From: Brienomyrus brachyistius
Lineage: Eukaryota; Chordata; Actinopteri; Osteoglossiformes; Mormyridae
DNA length: 64,000 bases
Reading direction: 5' to 3'
Assembly: GCF_023856365.1 (NCBI RefSeq)
Contig: NC_064537.1
Coordinates: forward strand, 11,161,072-11,225,071
Shown: positions 9,923 through 21,211 of the stretch, piece after piece
How the letters are laid out: each line of letters starts with the position of its first letter
How positions within the stretch are numbered: position 1 is the stretch's first letter
Position numbers and translations under genes: made by a program
Notes under the pieces: generated by a model
Seen by the model: only the letters and a program-made list of their open reading frames with translations
What the model was told of the DNA's origin: nothing
Databases searched by the model: none

Positions 9923-11544
9923 GTAATGGCAATATGTACTCATCCTTTTTCCATTATCCCCATTTGCCAATAAGCCGTGCAAATCTTTGCCTTTCCCACA
10001 ACGCAAGTTTATTGTATTCCATGGTTCTTATTACTTCGCAAAATCATTATATGGCTCAAGATTTACACTTGACTTCATTTTGAGACAAATTACCCCAAAA
10101 TGGAAGCACCCGTGCTAAGTGGCTACAAAGGAGGGAAAGGCCAGCCGTCAAAGTGACTTGGTCTTGTGAACACAAAGTCTCTCTAAAGCTTTGTTCCCTT
10201 TACCCCACTTAGTCCACACGTACACACAACCACACTTAGCATGCATGCTCCTGCACTTAGTGCAAGTATTCAAGGTATCTCATACCTCAAATAAGCCAAA
10301 TGCAAGGTGCTTGACGTGTATGTTATCAACACTTTGGCAAATGCCACATGGAAGCAGTCTTTGGCTAAGTACATAGACCACAATGCACTGCATCAGTGAT
10401 GATCAATGTTGGCACCGAACTCAGGGACGTCTGTCGGCTAATCAGAGTTCAACATTTCTCCAAAGAAGCTTCAATTTAAGTAGTCAAAGTTGTACAACGA
10501 ATGTTTGCATAGGCTCGGCTACAATGCAGGACAACCCCGAAACAAGACCAACACAAATTACAACATGGTAGTACTGCATCTCTTGTTCACCTCTTCAGAT
10601 ATCAAGCATGTCAGATTTCAAGAAATCCCCGTGTACTTGGGCTCTTTACATACATCGTCGTACATCAAGAAATGTCACCGCAGTGTATAGAATCTCAGCG
10701 TGCTCGCCCTTAGGTGTGCTGAATGGGACAAAGCCTAAAAGTATTTGACATATCTTTTTCAAACTTTACTAGCGAATTGTATGTTTGAATATCTGGAACT
10801 GATCAAAGTTTGAGACGTTGTGCAAAAAACTAAAGCAATACAATTTAGTGTCAGCAATGGGGAGGGCGGCTGCAGCAGACCCTTGACCTTTTTGATCTTT
10901 AATGGATCTTATTATCATTTCATGAAAACGTTACATGAATAAAAACCTAAACTTGATTTCACGATGAGACAGATCGCCCCAAAACTGAAGCAGTATGTAG
11001 CCGCAGGAAAAGGCAGCTAAAGAAGCCATCCTGTCCATCCGTGCATTTTTTTTTATGCCAGTTTGCCCTGTTAACACAATAAATCTGAAAGAAATGAATG
11101 GACTTTCCAGGAATAGGCAAGTCTGGGGCGTGAGATGACTTTCTGAGTAATGTAAAATAAAGGTTTTTTTTTCCTGTCATGATTTATCATGGGGACTATG
11201 GCAAAATTTACCGTGGAGACCCCGGCCTGCTCAGTGAAATTTTATTGGTAGCGATTCAATTCCTGAGCCGCTGTGAAGCTTATTGTGGGGAACTGCCCCC
11301 TTGCAGACCTAACAACAATAATCAAGGGGGAAATTAATCTTGTCACTCAGCCCTTTACCATTGCAATACCGCCCCACCCTGTCAGTAAATTTTACCTCTA
11401 CCGCTTAGCCCTGGTCGGTATATCTTATCAAGGGATCCTTCCCCTCTCCCGCGAGATACTAGAATAGTACTGCTTTGGAAGATACTGTATAAAACGCTGC
11501 ATGGAGTATGTATTAGGCCTACTGTATAATTCATACCACTATCG
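9923..11544. other. Intergenic stretch with one diverged direct-repeat pair
   Basis: Segments at about 10025-10140 and 10905-11025 align loosely: both contain 'cttattat' or 'cttattac', an 'acttga' core, a 'gagacaaattaccccaaaa'-like block and 'gaagca'. No coding frame or named element connects them. The rest holds nothing I can assign. Confidence 0.4.
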
Positions 11545-11730
11545 TCTTACACGTCGAGGGTTGTGGGTTTGGTGCCCACGTCTGTGGATTTTGCATCTTC
11601 TCCCTGTATCTGTACAGGTTTCCTCTTGCGGTTCAAAGACACCAGATTAGGTGCATTGGCGGCTTTAAATACTCATTTTATGTGTGAAGGTTTGCCTAGC
11701 CAAGAGCTTGCCACCCATCCAGGATGTCAC
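11545..11730 (+). repeat. Old, diverged SINE of the ATGGATGG family
   Basis: The order of blocks matches the younger copies: a B-box-like 'ggttgtgggtttggtgccc', 'ttgcatcttctccctgtatc', 'ggtttcctcttgcggttcaa' plus 'agacacc', then 'ccacccatccaggatgtc'. Divergence is high and the tail is missing. Confidence 0.5.
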
Positions 11731-11925
11731 CATCGCTCTCCAAACCCAGCAGGGCCTTTACAGAGCCAACCCTTCTGCGGTGGAAAACTGAAGCAAGCTG
11801 AAACTCTGCTGAAACCAGACTGTCGTTGTGGTATGGGTTAGGGTATAACTTGGTTCCTGTATGCCAATAAAAAAACAATCACTATAACATATTTGAATTG
11901 GTAAAGTCTGATTGATTAATGTGGA

Positions 11926-12212
11926 CCCGGGTTTGAGTCTCTGCCTGGGTCATATGTGTGTGGAGTTTGCATGTTCTCCCCATGTCGTCGTGGGGTTTCC
12001 CCCCACAGTCCAAAGACATGCTGAGGCTAATTGGAGTTACTAAATTGCCCATAGGTGTGCGTGTGTGAGTGAATGGTGTGTGAGTGTGCCCTGCGATGGG
12101 CTGGCCCCTCATCCATGGTTGTTCCCTGCCTTGTGCCCATTGCTTCCGGGATAGGCTCCGGACCCCCCCGCGACCCAGTAAGATAAGCGGTTTGGAAAAT
12201 GGATGGATGGAT
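11926..12212 (+). mobile_element. SINE, 5'-truncated, with a 12-bp target duplication
   Basis: Plus-strand copy beginning inside the B-box region ('cccgggtttgagtctctgcc') and ending in 'ggtttggaaaatggatggat' plus 'ggatg'. The duplication 'gattaatgtgga' flanks it exactly at 11914-11925 and 12213-12224. It therefore inserted by LINE-type target-primed reverse transcription and was truncated at the 5' end when it landed. Confidence 0.9.
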
Positions 12213-12224
12213 GATTAATGTGGA

Positions 12225-12950
12225 ATAGAGTTAAATCATTTTACTTTATTTATTTTGCATTATTTATTTACAGAGCGACTGGCGTTATTAATGTTTTCGG
12301 GGTGAGTGCAGTATGCTTCCAGACCACAGGAAGGCATGTTTATCACAAAACTGCTTGTATTTGTAAGGTATTACATGCAAAAGCAAGCTCTCTTTTAAAA
12401 TATGGCTAAAATATGGCTCCTGGCTCATCCCGCTTTTAGGGGAATAAAACTGAGCCATTCATTTGTTTAAATGCTGAAGCCTGTTTGGTAATGAGCCAGA
12501 TGAAAGATCATTTAGTTCATTTAAAAGATTTTGATGAAATGTAATTTGCTTAGTGATTTTCTCTATCTGCTATGGGAAAGAAATCCAAGCCAGCAAGCCA
12601 GTGAGTTGGAGGCGTGTCTGACGATGCATCGCATGTCGTGTCGGATCGCATTGCAAAACAGTACCGGAGAATCGTCTCATATCGCAATAGTAGTTGCTTC
12701 ATATTAATCTATGATGCATCAGATCGTTGTCAATGCATCGAGATGTGTATGTAATGTGATACATCAATCTCAGTATGTTTGTTGTGGGAAGTGAGTCTCT
12801 CCCAGTGTATGACCTCACATTAATGCGCCAGGTAAAAACTATATGGGATACATAACAGATTTTCATTCCCACTCAGTCTTTCATAACGGTAAAGTAACAG
12901 GTGTAGTGTACTCCCAAGTAACATCAATGTAGTAATCATTACTGGTTTTT
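12225..12950. other. Unassigned intergenic stretch
   Basis: AT-rich. Around 12620-12780 the words 'gatgcatc' and 'atcgcat' recur in imperfect form, which may be a decayed repeat. No gene is seen. Confidence 0.4.
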
Positions 12951-15900
12951 CAGGGCCGATATCGATTATTACTAGTTAACGGGGCCGATAACTGATATTT
13001 GGAACCGATACGCATTTCCAATAAAAATGAAAATCTCTGTCAAAATTTATTATTTTACAAACACATAAAACTTTGTTTAGAGAACTTGATTGTTTCTAAA
13101 TACTTAAAGTTTTTTACATGATTTTAATTTAAATTAAAAAATGAATAAATAAAATGAAGACAGTAATAACCCATCCATTTTCCAAACCACTTATCCTACT
13201 GGGTCACGTGGGGGTTGGAGCCTATCCCAGGAAGCAATGGGCACGAGGCAGAGAACAACCCAGGACAGGGGGCCAGCCCATTGCAGGGCACACTCACACA
13301 CCAGTCACGCACACATGCACTCCTACGGGCAATTTAGCATCTCCAGCCAGCCTCAGCAGGTCTTTGGACTGTGGGGAGAAACCGGAAGAAACCCCAAAAC
13401 GACCTAGGGAGAACATGCAAACTCCACACACATGTGACCCAGGCAGAGACTCGAACCTGGGCCCCAGAGGTGTCAGGCAACAGCGCTAACCACTGCATCA
13501 CCATGCCGCCCCTGACAGTAATGATAAATAAACAAAAACAGAGTAGTAATAAATAACCAATACTATGGAACTGGCATCAATACTGAAAATGGATTTGCTA
13601 GTAAAACTTTAAATAACATTAAATAAAAAAGGGAGTTTTAGTGACATCATAAAACCAAATTCTAAACTTAAATCTCTTAGTATTCCAAATTAAGCGGCAG
13701 CAGATTGTGGTGAAGCGGCCCAGCATGATCCTCACTTAAGCTAGTTCTCTTTTTATCAAAAATTGTTGATACCTCGCTGAAGACTCGCTCACTTGGAGCA
13801 GTCGAGGGTGGCGAGCAGAGAAAATTTCTTGCTTCTGGGGCAAGAAGCTTAAAGTGTCCTTCATTCTGCCTCCACCACTCGAGTGGACCCCCCCCCCCCC
13901 CCCCTTACAGCTGACCAGCACTGGCTCCTTTAGGTACAAATGTAATTCAGGCAGACTTTGGCCAACGTCTCGCCAATATGGCTGAGAACAGAAGTCTGTT
14001 CTATCTATTGTCTTTTTGCGACTCTCTCCTTGGGCCCTACTGCAGCTGTTTGCTCATCAGCACTGGCTCCCTCCGTCGCGGTTGTCTTTTCTTGACGGGT
14101 GTCCTGTGCAGCAGATTCCACTTTTAGCCATTTGTTTGGCCTTAGTCAGTGTAGCTTCAGAAGAAAATGCATGATGTTTATAGCGAGGATCTAAAAGACA
14201 TGCGAGCACCACAGTTTTTGCGTCCTCAGGTTTTGAGAAACGTTTGATCAGGCTGTCCCTCGTGACTTGCCTGAGTGTTCTGATGCCTTGTGTCGACGGC
14301 CCATCATCTTCAAGCATCATCTTTAACATAGTCATATAGGGAATGATGCAGAATTATTCTGACTCATGTCTAGTGTCAATTCCTCTACTGGGTTGAGTGT
14401 TTCCAGGAAGTTGAACACAACGACCCACCGACGAGCAGTAGGACAGGCAAATCCTCCTTGTTCACTGGCGATGAATGTTCAGAGCACACTTCTGTTCCAG
14501 CATTCTTCGCAGCATGTGGAGTGTGTGCTCTGGCAGGCCAAGTTCCTTCCGAATGTCTGTGAAATGCTGCCCTGCAAGAATCGAGGGGTGAAGATGTGTG
14601 GCACACATTTTCAGCAACTCGGTGACAACTCTTTGACTTGTTAGACTATCATTTACTGCAAGCTGCGATGAGTGTGCAGTGCAGCTGAGGTCAGGAAGTT
14701 CAGCACGTTTCATCCCTTTGACCATATTTGCTTCATTGTCTCACAGCACAAGCAGTAAACGGCGTCTGCTTATTGTCCATTTCTCAAGCATCGCAAGGAA
14801 GGTGTCACTAATGTATTGGTCAGTGTGGGATCCATGCATCACTTGAGTATTAAAAACAACCGGCCTTCTGTTGCATTCATTGTCAATGAAGTGACATGTG
14901 AAGGTCATGAGGACCTTTGACCAGCAGTCTGTTGTGAAGGAAAGTGAGTGGCCAGCATTCTGTGGATGGATCGTCACTTTAATCATGTCAGTAACCTTTT
15001 GATGGGCCTCTTGGGCCTTTTTCTGTCTGATAATACTTTTCACTCTTCAGTGAATATCGTGGCTCTACTGTAGCCACGAGGCGCTTGAAACGTCAAAGAA
15101 CAAAGCAAATGGTTGGTTATCAGTGATTATCATCTCCGGTTTGTCTACTAGTCTAGATCCCTCATCAGCATTTGGCCATTTTTGTTTTCATATTTGTTTC
15201 TGAAACATGTCGTGTATTGTGGCTTGAGAGGAAATCACTTTGCCCTTCTAATATTCAGGTTCCTCTTTCTTTCTGTGTGGTTTCATACAACTCAGAGTGA
15301 TGAATCCTGAGAAGGGAGCATAGGTTTTGTGATTTTTGCCACTGTTCCTCCCAGGTATAATTGTAGTTGTGCTGCATGTATTGCAGACTCCCATCCCTGG
15401 TGTTGAAAGAGTAAAATACTACAAATCACTGCTTTTATGTTCTTTCTTTGCATCCACCTGCAATGAGAATTTGGAGATATAAAGTCAGCAATTGGAGTTG
15501 GGGTGCTCAATTTAAAGTGAATGTTACTCTTTAAATTAAAGGTAAATGATACCATTATACCATATAAAACAAATAACATGTATACATGTCTTAAGGTTTT
15601 CTTTGGGCAAGAATAAGACATTAAAAATAAAGCATCTAATAGAAATTATATACTTGAGCTAGACGAATCAAATTAATGGATGCTTTAATACCATTAATAC
15701 CTTTTGCTTAATTACATATTAGAGCTTGGTAATGAACTTAAATTAACAGTAAGAGACTCCATGTTGTTATCAGCTAACGCCATAAATAACATGTGAGAAT
15801 CCCACCTCATATGTAATGTAAGTACCGTAATGTAAGATAAGCTGCGTGGATGCTCAAATAAGTTCCTGTTGCAACATTAGCTGTCGCTGCTGCATAACAC

Positions 15901-16400
15901 TATTAACACTTCGTCGTTACAGGTAACATTGCTGGCTCCAATGGAAGAGTACTGCATTCACAAAAGAACAAAAAATCGCTCTGTTTTCCTGAATTAACGA
16001 GATACACTTTTCATAAAAAATTCGCTTGGCTGTTTTTTTTAGTGGATGCATTATGCTTCGAAAGGTTCACGTACGTTCTCGCCACAAAAAGATTCATTAT
16101 TCTGACATTTTCAGCAGTGTAACGGGGAGAGTGGGCAGGCTTTTCGTTATGGAAATAGCTCACAGGAGCTACATGGTGTTTTGCAACTTCAGTGTGTAGG
16201 ACTGTAACGTTTTAATTTGGGGAAACGCTGATTTACCTTCCATCCTCAGCTAAAGTCCACGACGCTTAACTGAAACTCCTCTCTCTTCTTCTTCGGCAGC
16301 GGAGACCTTGTAATTGTAAAAGACAGTACTGCACCTTGTAATTACTTAACATCGGTGATCGTTAAAATAAAATGACGATACCGATAATTGGCAAAATGTC
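12951..16400 (-). mobile_element. hAT-family (ZBED-like) DNA transposon with a broken transposase
   Basis: Minus-strand blocks appear in the correct order for a hAT transposase. SFTTDCWSK with HFIDNECNRRPVV and GSHTDQYISDTFL are at 14741-15043. MVKGMKRAELPDLSCTAHSS with HLHPSILAGQHFTDIRKELG and LHMLRRMLEQKCALNIH are at 14462-14725. LKMMLEDDGPSTQGIRTLRQ with LIKRFSKPEDAKTVVLACLL and DPRYKHHAF are at 14057-14335. The degraded C-terminal dimerisation region is near 13736-13939. Frames change between blocks, so the protein is not made whole. The left edge 'cagggccgatatcg' at 12951 looks like a hAT end. Related 'cgataccgataattgg' words near 16380 may mark the other side, but no perfect terminal repeat pair or 8-bp duplication is visible. 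Confidence 0.82.
13168..13513 (-). mobile_element. Full-length SINE nested in the hAT element, with target duplication
   Basis: Minus-strand copy from the tail ('cccatccattttccaaacca' plus 'cttatcc') to the tRNA-like head ('gttagcgctgttgcc' in sense; plus reads 'aacagcgctaaccactgc'). The 9-bp duplication 'gacagtaat' lies at 13159-13167 and 13514-13522. It interrupts hAT sequence, so it is the younger insertion. Confidence 0.9.
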
Positions 16401-16489
16401 TTGTGAAGTTGTAAATCACCACTGTTATAACACATCCAAAGCAACATTTCAGAGCAGGGAAACCCATTGCTTTAATTTATAATTTAGTG

Positions 16490-16665
16490 AATAATTGTCA
16501 TTGCTGACACACCACAGCACACAGTGCACAACCACGAAATGCATCCTCTGCATTTAACCCATATGTGACGTCGTGACATAGCAGAGGGCAGCTAATTCAG
16601 CGCCCGGGGAGCAGTGCTTGGGGCGGCATCTTGCTCAGGGTACCTTGTGCACTGTTTACAATGCA
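16490..16665 (+). repeat. Teleost interspersed repeat of uncertain class
   Basis: The segment 'attgtcattgctgacacacc', then 'cacagtgcacaaccacgaaa', 'cctctgcatttaaccca', 'gcgcccggggagcagtgctt' and 'cttgctcagggtacc' resembles an interspersed repeat I recall from many fish genomes. No terminal repeats or coding part are visible. Confidence 0.5.
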
Positions 16666-18060
16666 AATCATTCACATTATGTCGGGCAATACGAGTAATT
16701 TAGTGCCGCTAAACCTAGTCCACACATATAAAATGAAATTATGATGGAATGCCTTAGTCTGAATTTGCTCCAGGTCTTACCTTATTATTAACCTAGTGAT
16801 TATTTCGCAGATAAACCTAGTAAACCCCGCCCATCAGAAACAAATGAGTTGTTCTTGTGACCTCTGCTGACCAAACTGGAACAGAGCAGAACAGACGGAC
16901 GCGGATGATGACAGGCGGGGCGCTACGGGGAAACCAACGGAAACACTATTGCTCAGCAGACAGCGAGTTGCTTAAATATGAGCCATTAAGACATCCCTTT
17001 TATTCCACGGCAACCTCAGCTACTCGCTGACTTAGTTATATTTACTTTGTTATTAATTATTATTAATATTAATTAATCATTAAAAAAAAAAATTAATATA
17101 TGGTGTTGTTAGACTTTATATCACAAATATATTTTTCAAAGTGTGCCTTATACTGTGGCATAGGTCTACCATACCCTGCCATGCAGTGCGACGCCGGAAG
17201 ATGGAGCCCGTCCCCGCTCGAGCGCAGAGCCGACGTTTCCGCGCCATCCGCATTCCCCTGTCGCGTGTCGTGGGGGCGCGCATACCCTGTCTATTTGCAC
17301 ACGCACATTTGCCGTATAAGCAGTTGGTCCCAATAAGACTTTATTTACAAGTTACACATTTCCGGCCGCGTTTTAACCCCTCTGCACCGCTCCCCAGACA
17401 TAATTTTAGCTCTCAGCTCTACTGCACTGCCCTATACGGGCCTGCTAACCCTACAAACACGAATGGCATGCAAGTACCCCCGTGCAATTTCTTTAGTGTT
17501 GAAAGGTTTCCTGTTTTCGGCATAGACACACGTTTCCCTCTAGAACGTGTGAAGCACACCAATAAAGGTTATGTTAAAAGCAACAGGCCGGCCCTGTATG
17601 TCCTGGCGCCCTTGGCGAGATTCTGCAGTGCGCCCCTTTTTCCACTCGCTCTTTTGCGCCCCCTAATCATATGTGTCGCCTATAGTATTACACACACGCG
17701 CATTTGCACACATAGCAAAAGTAAAAGAAAAAAGCTAAGACGAGCTAAATAAAATGAAAAATAGGATGCACAAGTAAAATATGATTCTTAAATTTGAAAA
17801 CACTTGAAGCATCCGCACTACATACAAGAGTCATTTGAATAGCAAGTAACCTTGGCTGTAAACATCTCATTCAGCAGAAATATTTTACATCCCTCTTAAA
17901 ACAATAGTATGAGAGCGTTTAAGAAGAAAATGTTTCTCCCTGACGTAACCCAGATGTATATGCACACCCTGGACGTACTCACTCCACAGGGTTAACTAAC
18001 CTCTTAAAGAACATAGTACTGATTACGTGTAGTGAAACGCTGTAGTCGACCATAGGCGTC
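16666..18060. other. Upstream flank of septin 9
   Basis: No coding exon is recognised. A CpG-richer patch lies near 17180-17300 and could be regulatory. An open frame of 203 codons at 17141-17752 has no recognisable domain and is probably chance. 'ggccggccctg' plus 'cgcccttggcgag' near 17587-17620 has the look of a decayed transposon. Confidence 0.4.
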
Positions 18061-18062
18061 CT

Positions 18063-18070
18063 ATATATAC
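18063..18070 (+). promoter_or_regulatory. septin9: Candidate TATA box for the first septin 9 exon
   Basis: 'atatatac' preceded by 'cct' sits about 155 bases upstream of the MKKSVQS start codon. This would put a transcription start near 18095 and leave a 5' leader of about 125 bases. The spacing is plausible, but no transcript evidence is available here. Confidence 0.4.
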
Positions 18071-18221
18071 TCCGTCTACTCAAGCCGGCGAGCGGCGAAA
18101 CTTTACAGGGCAGCTGCAGCAGGAGGCAAAACAGCACGGAAAGTGCAGGCATTGATGACAGCCCAAATCCTGGAGGATAATCCGGAATCGCCATTCCGGT
18201 TTCTTTGCCCGTGGATAGGAA

Positions 18222-18243
18222 ATGAAAAAATCAGTTCAGTCAG
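18222..18243 (+). CDS. septin9: Septin 9 alternative first coding exon, isoform-a type
   Basis: The exon encodes MKKSVQS plus the first base of the next codon, then a strong donor, 'gtaagt', at 18244. The same splice phase is used by the other two first exons, and joining to 47828 gives MKKSVQS-ALKRSFEV. Human isoform a, as I recall it, begins MKKSYSGG and is 25 residues long before ALKRSFEV. The fish version keeps the MKKS start and is much shorter. It lies furthest upstream of the three first exons, as I recall for human isoform a. Short coding exons can match by chance. The combination of MKKS start, phase and order makes this likely but not certain. The upstream leader and a TATA-like box at 18063 fit a separate promoter. 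Confidence 0.75.
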
Positions 18244-21161
18244 GTAAGTAAACATTTTGCAGTGTACGCGAAATATTTTCAATCAAAAATGTTAAAATAA
18301 CTAATGGTTCATTTGCATCTGCTTGTTTTAAGTACCAGGCAGATCAAACGGCAGCTTGCAATCAGTTTTGAGTTCCCTTTTTACGCCATGGTCATCCCAA
18401 AATACTGTACACACAAACGTATTTGACATTATGGATGCTAATTAGTGCCGTATTAGTAAGTGGCTTACTTAGTCCTACTGCCTATTACATGCTTTTAACA
18501 TTGTACACTGTAAGTAATTTTAATTGAATGTCTAATGTAAATACGAACAGATAAGTCGGTTTGTGCGTTTATCTGAAAGTGTTTTTCAGAAATATAGGTA
18601 CAGCTGAATGAGTGTTGGTGTATATGTATTACACTTTTGTAATACTCTTAATATAGTAATTTAGTAGGGCACCAGAAAGGCTTATGGATCAGTTGATTTT
18701 AACCAAAAAGCTACATTTTCAACGTACAGTTTTGTTCTGGGTCATTTAACTTTTGGTTGACCTCCCTGGATGTACTGTTTCATATTATCGAATTGCCTTT
18801 CCTTTAAAGTGGTGATAATCGTGAAACGTGCACATTATGAAAATTCATAATATTCCATAAACTCCCATTTAAATAGGAGGCAGCGTTGCGCCGCCATGTG
18901 ACAGGATGTTGTTATTGCAACCTTTTTAAACCAGGTTATCGCTACAACTTTCTTGGCTGGGTGCTATTGTTAGCTATTGTTTGTTGGTGCCAGTATTGAA
19001 CACGAGTGGGCATGAGATGCAAACCATGGCAGCACAAGAGAAGGCCAGCAGGACCCAGCAGCTTCCTGGCATGGAGGGCATCCGTCAGCTGCTAACCCCA
19101 CCCTATCCCAGCGAATGGTTGCCCGACCCATGGATGTTGCCCCAGCTGTTGCCCTAAAGTCCTGTCTTCCTGACAGCTGCCAGCATGCTGAATTTCAGCA
19201 CGTGTCCCTAAGCTATGCTGCCTTTGGGGGGGGGGGGGCTACTCCCCCGGGTGTATCCTCATCTTCGTGGTCCTGGTGACATGGAACCATGGTTGGTTTC
19301 TTTGCACGTATTCTGTCAAATCCATGTAGAATCCTCCCTCGGTTATGATGAATGTTTTCTCCCACCGTCCAGTCCTGTCATGTCAAGTGACTTCGCTCCC
19401 TGCCTAGCATGGCCCCATCTAGTGGCTCCCCTCTCCACAGGTCAATCAGTAACCCATCAGTCAAACATTGGTACTAAAAGCACCTGCACTCACAGGGAGG
19501 CGTGATCAGGCTCTTTTATTTTCCGCCATGCCCCTAAAATCTATTCCGAAACACGCAGAAAAAACAGAACCCCACCCTGCCAAACCATGTCGGGTTACCC
19601 AGGGGTCTGCTGGGTAAGCCGACTGAGACTGAGCCAGTCCAGGTCCACATTCCACATGCTGGGCTTAGTCCGGACTCCCATGCATGTTCATCATCAGCAG
19701 GGTGTGGAATGTGCTGATAATACGCATTCGGAGAGGGTATAGCCCAGTCCCTTCTTGTGCACGACTGCTAAAGAATAGCCAGGCCTCAGGGTAATATGTT
19801 ACTTGAACTACATCACACATTACATACTACTTGGCTCTTTTTGTAAGAATGTTTTTGTATAAAAGCATCTTTAACCAAACACCTCTTATTATCCAAGGAC
19901 CCTTTTAAGGTCATGTGACCCTCACTTTTTGCTGTTTGTGTAACCTGTAATGCATTTATTGCCGGAATAGACGGCTTTGAACTTGTCTTGGTCATGTGCT
20001 CATTTCGTAACACCCTGTGACAGTAATTCATTGCTTTTTTTTCTTAAGCCTGATCAATATGGTAAGTGCACATTCTCCCTCCTAGCAGATGTTTGCGCTC
20101 ACATTCTGCCAGCTTGTGCAAATGTTTTTTTGATGTGGTTTGTGTTACAGCACACTTTCCCTCTTTCCCTCTCCAGCTGAATAGACGTTCTCGTTTAATG
20201 TTAAAATAATTACAACTGACGGCTGACATTTTTGTGGCAAAACAATACGAGGCTTTGCCTTCTATAATTGTAGCATTTTTTTGTTGTATTTCCTGAATGT
20301 TGAAGTGGCATCTGTGGGCCAGGTGGAGGCGCTCTTTTCTGAGCTTGTAATGAAACACCAGTTTTGTTGCTTTCCCACCGAAATTCAGGTGGTCCAGAGT
20401 TCTGAGTTCCTGGGCCATCTCGACCAGGAACTTTTGTAGTTCTGGCTCCGGATGGTTTAATCCTGAAGAATGGTGCAGTATGAAACCGTCACTGGTGAAT
20501 CTTACATTCACAGTGCCCTGATTCCCACGGATTCCCAAACCGTTCAGCCCGCGACCCTAAAATAACAGTTAACAGCGCTAGAGACTTACGACCTCCATTT
20601 TGCCCACTCGGTGGGGTGGGGTGGGATTTGGTGGAGGACTCTCCTCAGTAGATTTGCGGACTTGGGGGGGGGGGGTCATCCTTGGTAGATTTGTCACAAT
20701 TGACCAGTTGTAGTTATGATTGAAATATATTTTTCACATTTTTCAGTTTTATGAACACATTTTGGAAATCATTTCATAACCCCCCACTTTGGGAATCCCT
20801 GCAGCTATGGTGTGCTTCTATGCAGCCATGCCCTTGTGGGGGTACTCCTCTTTGGCTGTGCCTGGGGGGGGGCGCTCCTATGCGGGCGTGACCCCTCCTA
20901 TGCGGCCATGCCTGAGGGGGGGCGCTCCTGTGCAGCTGTGCCTGAGTGTTGGCTGCATTCAGTCAGCTGTCAGTGGCTGTGGTGTTGATGGGAATAGGGT
21001 GGTGTGCACCCTGCGTGTCTCTGCCTTTGTTAGCCGTTAGCGGGCCCTTGGTGGGGAGGGTGGCTCAGGCTCAGCATTGCTCAGATTTTGTTATCCTGTG
21101 CAAGGGGGGTGTCAACAACAACTTAGCGGGTAGCACTGTGACCTGGATCTTCCAGGGTTTG

Positions 21162-21211
<50 letters not shown>

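Noticed and set aside
14057..15043. A domesticated ZBED gene
   Set aside because: Transposase blocks lie in several frames with stops and the element is split by a SINE, so it is a dead transposon.
17141..17752. 203-codon open frame upstream of septin 9
   Set aside because: No recognisable domain, no conserved start context and no splice evidence. Composition changes along the frame, with part resembling decayed repeat.
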